Virus record (IMG/VR): IMGVR_UViG_3300025889_001239
Span: 1 to 20,025 of that record
Source: a virus
Strand: one strand, 5' to 3'
DNA length: 20,025 nucleotides
The notes below the pieces were generated by a model. It searched no databases and was not told where the DNA came from. It was given only the letters and a program-made list of their open reading frames with translations. Positions 6,284 to 13,295 of the stretch are shown here, piece by piece (position 1 is the first letter of the stretch; each line of letters starts with the position of its first letter). Position numbers and translations under genes: made by a program.

Positions 6284-6667
6284 CTAATTGAATGAAATTA
6301 ATTTGTAGTCAGGATCTGCCTCTAGCTTCTTCAATTCCTCCCGATAATGCTTGGCTATCTCTCGCCTCAGCTGTGCGTTGGTCTTCATATGACCCCGAGC
6401 CTTCTCCCTCAAAATTTCCATGTGACCATCACCAAACAATTGATAGCAAAGGCGAGACATTTCCAGAGGGTTCTCGGTCATCACTCGATGATGATAGTGG
6501 CACATGGCAAACGCGTTATCGGCTGACCATCTCACAACCTTATTTCTTCGGCCGTATATATGACAGGCTTCGAGTGTGTCCTCTCTGCCGCAAACTAGGC
6601 ATTTGCCATCCCTAGCTCGCACCGCCTTGCTGAACCAAATGTCTGCCGCGTCTCGCTTAATCGCCAC
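6284..6667 (-). CDS. HNH nuclease-like zinc protein, NinG-like
   Basis: The protein has 127 aa. A zinc knuckle CLVC (23-26) is followed by the HNH core: ACHIYGR with His36, Asn51 (WSADNAF) and CHYHH with Cys56 and His59. The basic, helical C-terminus (QLRREIAKHYREELKKLE) resembles that of phage NinG (Rap), a structure-specific nuclease for recombination intermediates, and a NinB gene lies nearby. The start is GTG at 6667, overlapping the zinc-finger gene before it by 11 nt. A free-standing homing-type HNH enzyme is the alternative. After the stop come A/T-rich bases but no clear hairpin. Confidence 0.75.
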   Translation of the reverse strand: MAIKRDAADIWFSKAVRARDGKCLVCGREDTLEACHIYGRRNKVVRWSADNAFAMCHYHHRVMTENPLEMSRLCYQLFGDGHMEILREKARGHMKTNAQLRREIAKHYREELKKLEADPDYKLISFN

Positions 6668-6878
6668 CGCGATTGCCCCTGTCCTTCAGCCACCTGCCTT
6701 TTCCATCTAGCCGTAGGCCCACTGTCAGAGGGTCTGTGACGCACGATCTGTTTACCCCATGCTCCCCTACTCGGTGTATGTCAAAAGCCTCCGTACCTGT
6801 GAATACACGCCCGCATTCGCGGCATCCGGTAAAGCCGCTTCTTTTTGTTTCAAACTCGCTGATATGCGCCTCTTTCAT
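6657..6878 (-). CDS. Small zinc-binding protein, FDXHR type
   Basis: The protein has 73 aa. CRECG (Cys19, Cys22), FTGTEAFDIHR (the FDxHR signature, about 32-36), His40 and Cys46 suggest a single zinc finger; this matches the phage family named for the FDxHR motif. A basic tail follows. The start at 6878 is chosen for its GGAGAGG site 3-4 nt upstream; ATG 6890 has none. It overlaps the HNH gene by 11 nt. The role is unknown; nucleic-acid binding is inferred from the finger only. Confidence 0.7.
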   Translation of the reverse strand: MKEAHISEFETKRSGFTGCRECGRVFTGTEAFDIHRVGEHGVNRSCVTDPLTVGLRLDGKGRWLKDRGNRGGD

Positions 6879-6906
6879 AACCCTCTCCATTTTGTTTAAT
6901 GATCGC

Positions 6907-7164
6907 CTAATGCAACTCCGAACTAGCATCCGAGATGATGTACTCCATCTCCCCCTCTAGCTCCTCAAGCTCACAACATAAGCAGGTCAGCCACACCCGC
7001 ACAAAGTCAGTCAGCGATATGTCCACGGTGATCCCCTCCGGGAACGTGTCAGTGTAGACATCTGTGATGTTTTTGTTGGCTGGGTTTGGCATGGCAGCGC
7101 CGACCGTCGATGTCAGCAACGCAACCTCGCCCTTTCCCATAGGAACCTTAAACACCGGAATCAT
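6907..7164 (-). CDS. Hypothetical acidic protein
   Basis: The protein has 85 aa. An N-terminal hydrophobic and Gly/Pro part (MIPVFKVPMGKGEVALL) leads to a strongly acidic C-terminal helix with two adjacent Cys (LTCLCCELEELEGEME). The start overlaps the metallophosphoesterase stop (ATGA), which is the main evidence that it is translated. No family is recognised. Confidence 0.55.
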   Translation of the reverse strand: MIPVFKVPMGKGEVALLTSTVGAAMPNPANKNITDVYTDTFPEGITVDISLTDFVRVWLTCLCCELEELEGEMEYIISDASSELH

Positions 7165-8321
7165 ACACGCGGCCTCACTGTTATTCTGGCGATCTCGCCA
7201 TCATTCTTGTCGTAGGTAATTACTTTTGCGCCCCTCAGAGACACCCAGCCACCTCTTGCCGCGTATGCGTCCCGGCCCGCTAGTGTTGGATGTTGCTCTG
7301 CGATAGCTCCACCGTCTTCCACAACCCTCTCATGGTGATAATGCCCTGTGTGCAAATAGCAGAATTCAGCCTTGCCCCACATAGACCGAAAACGCGGCTC
7401 ACTAGCAAACAGCTTGTGTAGCTGCGCCATTTTTACCTTATGCCCGTGATGAAAACCCAGCATAGTCTTGCCATGCAGGTAGGCGTAATAGGGGAAGTCA
7501 TTGTCAATCACCTCAAGCCTTGGCTCGTTAGCAAACAAATGCTTAATGTGCTTTCGTAGCCAGATGCTCCCTGATATATCGTGATTACCTTCCGCAGACA
7601 CCACCACCACTTTGTCAAACTTCTTCAGCATCATCTTGACCGCTTCAGTCATGACAGACATCGCCATCTCTACCAACTTGCCGTAGCGCGTGTCGGAATC
7701 GAGTATGTGACCGCTAGATGGGGTGACGCTAAGTATCCCGTCCCAGTGCAAGAAGTCCCCTAGCTGGCACAGGACGCCAGTGCCTGATTTTGGCGACGCC
7801 ATTATCATGTCGTTTATTGAGTTGAGAAAAACATCCCGAGCTATGTTTACATCCCAGTCGTCGCCTGTCTCAGCTTCGTATGCGTACATCCCGAGGTGGA
7901 AATCCGTAATCGTTAGTAGCGTCAGCAAATCCTCATCGGATGACTTTGGGGCAGCAACAGGCTTGAATGGTTTTAGCCCCTCCTGCGCCTTCTCTAACCG
8001 CTCAACAAGGATCTCAAACTGGCGCTGCTCGTCGGTCTGAGACTTAACCCATTGCCTGATCGGGTTGCCTAGCTCGTCGTAAAACGTGGATACGCCTTTA
8101 ATTTTGTGACCATCTGGCACTGGCCTAAACCAATTGTGCTCTGGGCTGTATCCTTGCTTTGCAGCCTTCCGCCGTACAGTTTGAATATGGTGCTTAACAG
8201 CCTGACGGGTGCTACTTAAAGCCTCCGCCGCCTTGTATTGAGACAGACCCTGCACGAAGCAAAGCTCGATCACTTCTCTTTGTTTTTGTGTTGAGCAAAA
8301 CTCCAATAACGGATGTTCCAT
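7161..8321 (-). CDS. Metallophosphoesterase with N-terminal helix-turn-helix
   Basis: The protein has 386 aa. Residues 10-55 (GLSQYKAAEALSSTRQAVKHHIQTV) look like a sigma-region-4 or LuxR-type helix-turn-helix. After a linker comes a calcineurin-like phosphoesterase with all metal motifs: TDFH (Asp140, His142), GDFLHWDG (Asp189, His192), EGNHD (Asn246, His247), HHGH (291-294) and HTGHYHH (about 324-330). The family includes SbcD/Mre11-type nucleases and phosphodiesterases; among recombination genes a DNA-acting role is likely but inferred. A GGGGGGA site precedes the ATG, and NinB ends 1 nt before it. The HTH fusion suggests DNA targeting. Confidence 0.85.
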   Translation of the reverse strand: MEHPLLEFCSTQKQREVIELCFVQGLSQYKAAEALSSTRQAVKHHIQTVRRKAAKQGYSPEHNWFRPVPDGHKIKGVSTFYDELGNPIRQWVKSQTDEQRQFEILVERLEKAQEGLKPFKPVAAPKSSDEDLLTLLTITDFHLGMYAYEAETGDDWDVNIARDVFLNSINDMIMASPKSGTGVLCQLGDFLHWDGILSVTPSSGHILDSDTRYGKLVEMAMSVMTEAVKMMLKKFDKVVVVSAEGNHDISGSIWLRKHIKHLFANEPRLEVIDNDFPYYAYLHGKTMLGFHHGHKVKMAQLHKLFASEPRFRSMWGKAEFCYLHTGHYHHERVVEDGGAIAEQHPTLAGRDAYAARGGWVSLRGAKVITYDKNDGEIARITVRPRV

Positions 8322-8322
8322 G

Positions 8323-8757
8323 CTATCCCCCCTTGAGTTTCATGTACTCCGAGTCCTGCGGGCAGGTCAGCATTACACCGTGATCCATTGCCCACTCCAT
8401 TACACCGTCCATAAACTCCATCATCTCGCCACGGTCTAACCCGCTGGTTTCTCGCACCTGAGCCGGGATGACCGTGTTGTTGATCTGCCGATCTTCCGTA
8501 CCTAACAGCTTGTATTTTATCAGCTCTTTCATTTTTTCTTCAGTGATATCCGCACCCTTTGATCTAAAGTGATCAGCCATTTCCCGACACCACAAATGGA
8601 AAAGCGCATTCTGAGATAGCGACCGCTTTGCCACATATCGCTTTACCTTCCACTCAACTGGGTATTCCCAATTCCACTCATGCTCTAGGAAGTCCTCAAA
8701 AAACTTAATGCGCTGACGCAACTGCGCCTTGTCTTTAACCAGCCAGAACTCAGACAT
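8323..8757 (-). CDS. ninB: NinB-like recombination protein
   Basis: The protein has 144 aa, counted from ATG 8757 (MSEFWLVKDK...), which overlaps the stop of the gene before by 8 nt; a frame upstream to 8820 is out of keeping with the family start. RSLSQNALFHLWCREMADHF (45-64) is the (R/K)SLxQN...W hallmark of NinB, and the length and C-terminal layout (GEMMEFMDGVMEWAMDHGV, then the end) fit. NinB binds single-stranded DNA and acts with NinG and annealing proteins in lambda-like recombination. The ERF-like protein and the HNH/NinG-like protein of this window could be its partners. Confidence 0.85.
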   Translation of the reverse strand: MSEFWLVKDKAQLRQRIKFFEDFLEHEWNWEYPVEWKVKRYVAKRSLSQNALFHLWCREMADHFRSKGADITEEKMKELIKYKLLGTEDRQINNTVIPAQVRETSGLDRGEMMEFMDGVMEWAMDHGVMLTCPQDSEYMKLKGG

Positions 8758-9214
8758 TGAGCCTGTCCAGATCTGCCGTATCGAAAATGTAAGAGTCTTT
8801 GGCGTTTCCCTTGGTGTCATTTACCCTGTTTTGGTAGATGTGCGTTTTTGCCTTACCCTCCATTACTAACCTCCTTGCCCTGTCGATCGTCAATAAGTAA
8901 ACACTGTTCTGCCATGTCACATTGCAAAGTATCAGTATGTTCGGGTACAGCTTTGCGTACCTACGGAAATCTTTGCAGTTTATTGAGATGGCCCTCTCGG
9001 GGGGGATGCCAAACAACAACTCGGATTTTCTCCACTGCGTTTCAATTGTCTTGATATCTATCTGGCACATCCCAAAATAATCGTGCGTGTATGGATCATC
9101 ACTTTTGAGCGGGTTGAAACACAAACCCCATCCCTTCACACCGCCAGAAACTAAAAAATCCCCCTCCGCTGCAAGACCGGCCTTACACCAAAACTCCTTA
9201 TCTTCGTTGTCCAC
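8750..9214 (-). CDS. Conserved phage protein, possible PD-(D/E)XK nuclease
   Basis: The protein has 154 aa from a GTG start at 9214, behind GAGGGAG; the open frame to 9340 overlaps the DUF3310 gene deeply and looks like shadow. The order DPYTHD, then IDIKTIETQW, FGIPPERAISIN and FRRYAKLYPNILILCNV fits a conserved phage protein type I recall. Asp (in THD) followed nine residues later by D-x-K is compatible with a PD-(D/E)XK nuclease core, and the Tyr/Pro-rich segment after it is usual for the family. The C-terminus has HIYQNRVNDTKGNAKDSY. The position between DUF3310 and NinB agrees with DNA processing. The nuclease call is inference. Confidence 0.7.
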   Translation of the reverse strand: MDNEDKEFWCKAGLAAEGDFLVSGGVKGWGLCFNPLKSDDPYTHDYFGMCQIDIKTIETQWRKSELLFGIPPERAISINCKDFRRYAKLYPNILILCNVTWQNSVYLLTIDRARRLVMEGKAKTHIYQNRVNDTKGNAKDSYIFDTADLDRLNV

Positions 9215-9419
9215 GGGCAATCTCCCTCTCAATAAGAATGTCGATGTAATGCCGCGCCTTCTCAAGATCCTGTATGCCGCCCTTTGTCTTCCAGCGAGAC
9301 ACGTACTTGACCACCGCGTGTTCACACACGCCAAGCCCATTTTCTAGCGCATATTCTAGCGGCTGAATCTTCATCGTCTTGTAGTGACTGCCGCCCACTT
9401 GCTCAGACTCCCATTTCAT
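9198..9419 (-). CDS. DUF3310 protein (domain also seen in T7 gp1.7-type nucleotide kinases)
   Basis: The protein has 73 aa and is almost entirely a DUF3310 domain: VGGSHYK near the N-terminus, IQPLEYALENGLG, VVKYVSRWKTKGG, and DLEKARHYIDIL. The domain occurs alone in many phages and at the end of T7 gp1.7-like kinases; its own activity is not firmly known. The start overlaps the helicase stop (ATGA type), and the next gene begins 17 nt before its end. It is a short, complete member. Confidence 0.9.
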   Translation of the reverse strand: MKWESEQVGGSHYKTMKIQPLEYALENGLGVCEHAVVKYVSRWKTKGGIQDLEKARHYIDILIEREIARGQRR

Positions 9420-10381
9420 CCCTGCCTCCTTGGTATATCGACCCTTATGCTCGGGGCGCTGTGCGACCGCTTAAATGTCTGCCCTTTGCCCTCATACAAA
9501 GCAATCGTGCCTTCCCAATGATGGTGTCGCTGCTTGGCAACAATCATCTTGAAGTCACAGCCATCCTCCAACTCCGCAGCCTCTCTGTCAGTCAGCGGGA
9601 TGTTGTCCTCGATCTTCCGCTTTGCTCTGATACGCATCTTGTTATGCCACGCAATCATCAGTAGGTGTGCTTGGTCGGTGATCGTGCTACCGCCCCTAAC
9701 GTCAAATCGCGTCGGGACGTATTCATCGCCACCCTGCGGCGGCTTTCTCACATGGTGAACAATTGCGATATGGATATTTAGCGCCTCAGCCAGCCCTATA
9801 AGTTGATTGAAAAATAACCGCTCTCGCTCAGGGTCATCCGTCACCCCCATGAACTGAAGATTATCCAAGGCGACCAGCTTCACGCCGCGCTTCGCCATAG
9901 CCGAGATGCAGCCGAGTGCCTGTAGCGGTGTTACCGAGCCGAGCGCCCGATACCACCATATCCTGTCGCGGCTCCACTCAACAAAATCCTCAGCAAACTC
10001 CCTCGCAACAATGTCTACTGCCGCCGCCTGCTTGCACATCATCTTGGCGGTGTCTTGTAGCCGCATCTCAAAAGACGCCAAACCAACCGGCTGTTTTGTC
10101 GCGGCATGGACTAGGATCTGACTCAACAACGTGGACTTCTTGTGCCCGTTAATACCGGCCCAGACGCTGATTTCGCCATCCCGTAGCCGCACCTTGTCAT
10201 CAGTATTTGGGAACGGGAGCGCAATACCTTCTGGGTCACCCTGAGCCACCTCAATGCTCTTGAGAAACTCATCCTTGAATGAGTCGATGCCAACAACATC
10301 AAGCTCCTCAACCTGCGCGTAGATTTCCTGCAAGTCCTTATCAGTGAAATCCTCAACTTCCCTCCGAGGAATCCGATTCAT
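9416..10381 (-). CDS. DnaB-like replicative helicase (RecA-fold ATPase)
   Basis: The protein has 321 aa with a short N-terminal linker and then a DnaB/T7 gp4-type motor. H1 is GINGHKKST (76-84), H1a is LASFEM (101-106), H2 is LVALDNLQF, H3 is IHIAIVHHVRKP, and H4 lies at DVRGGSTITDQA, followed by KQRHHHWEG as a probable arginine-finger region. The Walker A lacks the usual Gly before the catalytic Lys: it reads HKKS instead of HGKS. It has no primase or zinc domain of its own; a separate zinc domain is encoded two genes upstream. It overlaps the DUF4373-type gene by 4 nt. It is probably the phage replication-fork helicase. Confidence 0.9.
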   Translation of the reverse strand: MNRIPRREVEDFTDKDLQEIYAQVEELDVVGIDSFKDEFLKSIEVAQGDPEGIALPFPNTDDKVRLRDGEISVWAGINGHKKSTLLSQILVHAATKQPVGLASFEMRLQDTAKMMCKQAAAVDIVAREFAEDFVEWSRDRIWWYRALGSVTPLQALGCISAMAKRGVKLVALDNLQFMGVTDDPERERLFFNQLIGLAEALNIHIAIVHHVRKPPQGGDEYVPTRFDVRGGSTITDQAHLLMIAWHNKMRIRAKRKIEDNIPLTDREAAELEDGCDFKMIVAKQRHHHWEGTIALYEGKGQTFKRSHSAPSIRVDIPRRQG

Positions 10382-11049
10382 ACAACATACTCCGATGTCT
10401 GCTTTCCGCGCTGGCGCTTCCTCTCACTGGCATTCCAGTTCCCCAGAGCATGGGGCCAGCTAACCATCTTGTTTTTGCCAACGTACCAGTTTTTGGACTC
10501 GTAGAAATTAACGAACCTCTCTGGGTCTACAAACAGGTAGTTGTTCGCCCTGCACTTCTCCGCAACCTCCTCTACGGACGGCGGGACAAATCGCTTAGAT
10601 TTGGCCCCTTCCTTTTTTAATCTAATCTCTTCTAATCTATTCTTGCATGACTCAATCATGACCCCATCATGACTTTTTGTAGAGTCTTCCTCACTAAAGT
10701 CCCGCAACCTGCTGATTAGCTTACGCATATCTGGATTACTTGTCATGGAAGAGTCAAGCCTTTTTGCAATTTTAAGGCAGGTAATTACCCCTAAGTCATT
10801 TTCAAATAGTTGTAAGTCAACCATCCTCGCCATGACCTCATTTACCTTGGTTACGGACATCCCCGTATCGTGGCTGATGATCTCCGCGTCATGCTCTAGC
10901 TCGAAGGTGTACTTCTCTGCGCTGACATCCCCTGCGATCAATTCGATGCAGTACCAGTACAGCCCGTAACCCTCCATGCCATAGTCCAGCATAAGCCGCT
11001 TCAACTTCGCGTCCCTATGTGCGTCTGTATCGTGCTTTACCCACTTCAC
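10378..11049 (-). CDS. DUF4373-type replication protein
   Basis: The protein has 223 aa. The N-terminus, KHDTDAHRDAKLKRLMLDYGMEGYGLYWYCIELI, is the hallmark of DUF4373 (Lin1244/Lin1753-like) winged-helix domains found in phage replication initiators. The C-terminal third (VEEVAEKCRANNYLFVDPERFVNFYESKNW...MVSWPHALGNW) resembles the end of DnaD/DnaT-like replisome proteins. The start is a GTG at 11049, overlapping the primase-like gene by 35 nt; GGGGGC lies upstream. The position before the helicase gene suggests an origin-binding or helicase-loading role, which is inference from order and domain. Confidence 0.8.
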   Translation of the reverse strand: MKWVKHDTDAHRDAKLKRLMLDYGMEGYGLYWYCIELIAGDVSAEKYTFELEHDAEIISHDTGMSVTKVNEVMARMVDLQLFENDLGVITCLKIAKRLDSSMTSNPDMRKLISRLRDFSEEDSTKSHDGVMIESCKNRLEEIRLKKEGAKSKRFVPPSVEEVAEKCRANNYLFVDPERFVNFYESKNWYVGKNKMVSWPHALGNWNASERKRQRGKQTSEYVV

Positions 11050-11458
11050 CTGATGCCCCCTGTGCTACCGTGTCAACAAAACCATTGCAGCGTCCGCCCT
11101 TTTTTAAGGCAGAAACATACCGCGCCTTATCCTCCCGGGACAGCGATTGTCCGGTTTTTTTGGCGTGTTCCGCAAGCTCTACTACAAAGTCCTCTAGGGA
11201 CGCCGTAGACGGCCTTCTGGGGGCGTTAAAGTGCTGGGTAGTATCAGGGTATAGGGTAGACCAATCGAGTCCCACAGACGCGAGAACGTCCAATGCGCCA
11301 CACCCTGCGTAGCAGTTGATCAGCACCCTGCCGTCGTCCAGTTCGGTGACGCTCAGGGATGGACTCAGATCCCCGTGTGCGGGGCAGGTAGCCATCCAGC
11401 TATTATTCCCAGACTTTCTGTACTTCTGGACGCGATCCAGAATATCTTGCGCTGACAT
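11015..11458 (-). CDS. Stand-alone primase-type (CHC2) zinc-binding protein
   Basis: The protein has 147 aa. CPAHGDLSPSLSV (Cys25, His28) and NCYAGCG (Cys49, Cys53) form the CHC2 zinc ribbon that begins DnaG- and T7 gp4-type primases, followed by LASVGLDWSTLYP. The TOPRIM catalytic domain that should follow is absent; instead there is a short helical tail. A strong AGGAGGGG site precedes the ATG. The protein may supply template recognition to a primase encoded elsewhere, to the host primase, or to the adjacent DUF4373 protein and helicase. No frameshift explains the missing domain, as the next gene is unrelated. Confidence 0.85.
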   Translation of the reverse strand: MSAQDILDRVQKYRKSGNNSWMATCPAHGDLSPSLSVTELDDGRVLINCYAGCGALDVLASVGLDWSTLYPDTTQHFNAPRRPSTASLEDFVVELAEHAKKTGQSLSREDKARYVSALKKGGRCNGFVDTVAQGASGEVGKARYRRT

Positions 11459-11466
11459 AGCCCCTC

Positions 11467-11679
11467 CTATAGTGGCTCATGATCTGTAAAAAACTCCGGA
11501 AGCCCTACCTCCAGAGCGGCACAAAAATCCTCCACAACACTAACCTTGACGGTCTTTGCGTTTCTCCATCGCACTACCTGATTCGGGTGTGCGTCCATCA
11601 TCCGAGCAAGTGCGCGGGAGCTAACCCCGCGCTGATCTTGCAACTGCCGGATGCGCTTACCTACATCCATTCGCTCCAT
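11467..11679 (-). CDS. Cro/CI-type helix-turn-helix regulator
   Basis: The protein has 70 aa and is essentially one HTH_3 domain: VGKRIRQLQDQRGVSSRALARMM, then HPNQVVRWRNAKT as turn and recognition helix, and LEVGLPEFF at the end. GAGGTT precedes the ATG. It lies inside the replication transcript, between the SSB-like and primase-like genes. The dyad near 13.3 kb and the similar element near 6.25 kb are candidate operators, but nothing ties them directly to this protein. A lytic-cycle timing regulator is more likely than a lysogeny repressor, because no integrase is seen here. Confidence 0.8.
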   Translation of the reverse strand: MERMDVGKRIRQLQDQRGVSSRALARMMDAHPNQVVRWRNAKTVKVSVVEDFCAALEVGLPEFFTDHEPL

Positions 11680-11688
11680 AGCAACCTC

Positions 11689-11943
11689 TTAAAATGGGAT
11701 ATCTTCAGATGACCCAGAATCCTGCTTTTGCTCAGGCTCCCAAGTATCCAGCTTCGCGTAGCCTTTACCGGCCTTGCTGACCAACATATCAATGTTGATC
11801 CACTCAGACCCTTGGTTAGCCTTTAGATACTCAGCCATCCAGTCTCTGAACTGCGCCACGTTGATTGACAGCTTGCCGATAACAAAGTCTGGCTGACCGT
11901 CACGCTTCTTTGGGTACAACCCGCCGATTAACTCACTATCCAT
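11689..11943 (-). CDS. SSB-like protein with acidic DIPF tail
   Basis: The protein has 84 aa from ATG 11943, which overlaps the ERF-like stop by 8 nt and has AAGGAGA in front; a longer frame to 12018 lies wholly inside the ERF gene. A short beta-like body (GKLSINVAQFRDWMAEYLK, WINIDMLVSKAGKGYAKLDTW) leads to a Ser/Gln linker and the acidic end SSEDIPF. That end is the classical protein-interaction tip of single-stranded-DNA-binding proteins (DDIPF). The body is shorter than a standard OB-fold SSB, so it may be a diverged SSB or an annealing-protein partner. Confidence 0.65.
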   Translation of the reverse strand: MDSELIGGLYPKKRDGQPDFVIGKLSINVAQFRDWMAEYLKANQGSEWINIDMLVSKAGKGYAKLDTWEPEQKQDSGSSEDIPF

Positions 11944-12550
11944 TGATAATCTCCTTTCTTGCTGCATTAACTTCATCTGAGCGTAGGTACGCTCTCTCTT
12001 CTGTGGTGAATACACCACCCTTCGTAGGAGCGAGCCAAAGCGCCTCCTTCACCTCGTCGCTCTCCAGTTCCAGCCACGCCTCCGCAAACGCGAGTGCGTC
12101 CTGCTCGATAAAGGCGGTCTTCATGTACGCGACCGTCCCCCAGTTCTCCCTCACGGCGGCATTATGCGCCATAAGCCTTTCCACCTGAGCGGTTACCTGC
12201 TCGTCGATGTTTTGCTGTGCAATGGCGTTGGCAACCTCATCGGCTGACGCGAACTCAGTACCCGCAAAACCGCAAGCTGATAACGCGCGTCCAATTGCGC
12301 TTGTCTCTGCATTTTCCATCGCACTAAACTTGTTGATCTTAGATGCCGCCCGCTTCTCCTCCGCATAACCTGTCCCTCTCACTCGCTGGCAATCATCTAG
12401 CACCAGCGCCTTCATAACAACAGTGTCTTCATCAGCGGAGACAAGCTCGGTCACAATCGACCAATCAGGATATGCTTCCTTAAACTCCGCCACCCGTAAC
12501 GCTACGGTCTTGTACTCCCGACCGTGAATCTTTACCACTCCATCTGTCAT
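11936..12550 (-). CDS. ERF-like single-strand annealing protein
   Basis: The protein has 204 aa. The region KRAASKINKFSAMENAETSAIGRALSACGF (about 67-95) is the signature of ERF-like and related phage single-strand annealing proteins (N-x-x-A-x-E-x-A-E-T-S-A-I-G-R-A-L). An N-terminal beta-rich part precedes it, and the C-terminal half is helical, with FAEAWLELE and TTEERAYLRS. The ATG overlaps the preceding stop (ATGGTATGA arrangement) and follows GGAGGAC. It would promote annealing of complementary single strands, with the SSB-like protein downstream and NinB as possible partners. Confidence 0.8.
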   Translation of the reverse strand: MTDGVVKIHGREYKTVALRVAEFKEAYPDWSIVTELVSADEDTVVMKALVLDDCQRVRGTGYAEEKRAASKINKFSAMENAETSAIGRALSACGFAGTEFASADEVANAIAQQNIDEQVTAQVERLMAHNAAVRENWGTVAYMKTAFIEQDALAFAEAWLELESDEVKEALWLAPTKGGVFTTEERAYLRSDEVNAARKEIING

Positions 12551-12750
12551 ACCATCGTCCTCCGATCTTGCTCTTGCTCATGCCAGTAACGAGCGCCGTA
12601 GCCCGCAACGTATGCGCGGGTTTCGACGTTCGCTGGCTTCCCTTCTTTGCAGTCTTCCCAGCCAGCCACAAAGTCGCTTACATCAAACAGCGGACGATTG
12701 CGGTAGTAGGTGTCTACATACTCCTGCAACTCTTGGTCTATCTTAGACAT
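12547..12750 (-). CDS. Small hypothetical protein
   Basis: The protein has 67 aa from ATG 12750 (MSKIDQELQEYVDTY...), with GGAGG 7 nt upstream; the longer frame from 12843 is shadow of the neighbouring gene. The pattern FVAGWEDCKEGKP...AYVAGYGARYWHEQE is compact and aromatic-rich, as in small phage proteins of unknown role that repeat an F/Y-x-x-G-(W/Y) unit twice. It overlaps the genes on both sides (8 nt and 4 nt). Confidence 0.6.
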   Translation of the reverse strand: MSKIDQELQEYVDTYYRNRPLFDVSDFVAGWEDCKEGKPANVETRAYVAGYGARYWHEQEQDRRTMV

Positions 12751-13033
12751 ACATAGCCTCCAGCGTCTCAACAACCTCCTCAGCGTTAATGATCTTGTAT
12801 CCCATCCAGTTGCACTTGTGGACGGTATACTCGATCTCCTCAATCATGGCTACCTGCCCCCAAAACTCATCACGGTAGACGCCGCCATTGATGCTGTACT
12901 GGGCATCTATGTCTGCTACGTCTGCCATAACCCAGCACCCGTGCTCCTCGACATCAATGATGCGAGCGCCAGCGACCAGATCCTGCTCATCAGTCTCAGG
13001 CTCGTAGTTAATCCAAATCTCTAACGTGCTCAT
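12743..13033 (-). CDS. Hypothetical acidic protein
   Basis: The protein has 96 aa, is acidic and rich in Trp, Tyr and Ile (MSTLEIWINYEPETDEQDLVAG..., then CWVMADVADIDAQYSING). The look is that of a small beta-sheet phage protein; no family is recognised. The ATG overlaps the stop of the gene before (ATGA), so it belongs to the same coupled series. Confidence 0.55.
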   Translation of the reverse strand: MSTLEIWINYEPETDEQDLVAGARIIDVEEHGCWVMADVADIDAQYSINGGVYRDEFWGQVAMIEEIEYTVHKCNWMGYKIINAEEVVETLEAMYV

Positions 13034-13251
13034 AGATCCTCCGCTATGAAGTCGCGCAACCGATACAGGTGCTCTAGGTCGAGATTGCGGGCAGTCAGAA
13101 AGCCGTCAAAATACTGCCACTGCTGTGGGGATCGTTCGCGGTCTATGGTGCGGTGAAAGTCTCCATCCCGAGTGATGGATTCCTGCACCAGATCAATAAT
13201 GGATGCCAGCAACTTGCGGGCGTTCTTCAGCTTAACGTGATCTGTGGTCAT
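13030..13251 (-). CDS. Small hypothetical protein, first gene after the 13.3-kb promoter-like region
   Basis: The protein has 73 aa, is helical and charged (MTTDHVKLKNARKLLASIIDLVQESI...). No family is recognised. An ideal GGAGGAC site stands before the ATG. It is the first gene of the replication transcript, about 45 nt downstream of the possible -10 box, so it is probably an early protein. Confidence 0.6.
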   Translation of the reverse strand: MTTDHVKLKNARKLLASIIDLVQESITRDGDFHRTIDRERSPQQWQYFDGFLTARNLDLEHLYRLRDFIAEDL

Positions 13252-13295
13252 ATTGTCCTCCGTATGACAGGGCCAGATCCCTATCGACAGAGCCG

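Noticed and set aside
9215-9340. N-terminal extension of the possible nuclease to ATG 9340
   Set aside because: It lies inside the DUF3310 gene and has no family-like sequence; the GTG at 9214 has a proper ribosome-binding site.
11944-12018. N-terminal extension of the SSB-like protein
   Set aside because: It lies wholly inside the ERF-like gene; the internal ATG at 11943 has AAGGAGA upstream and the usual short overlap.
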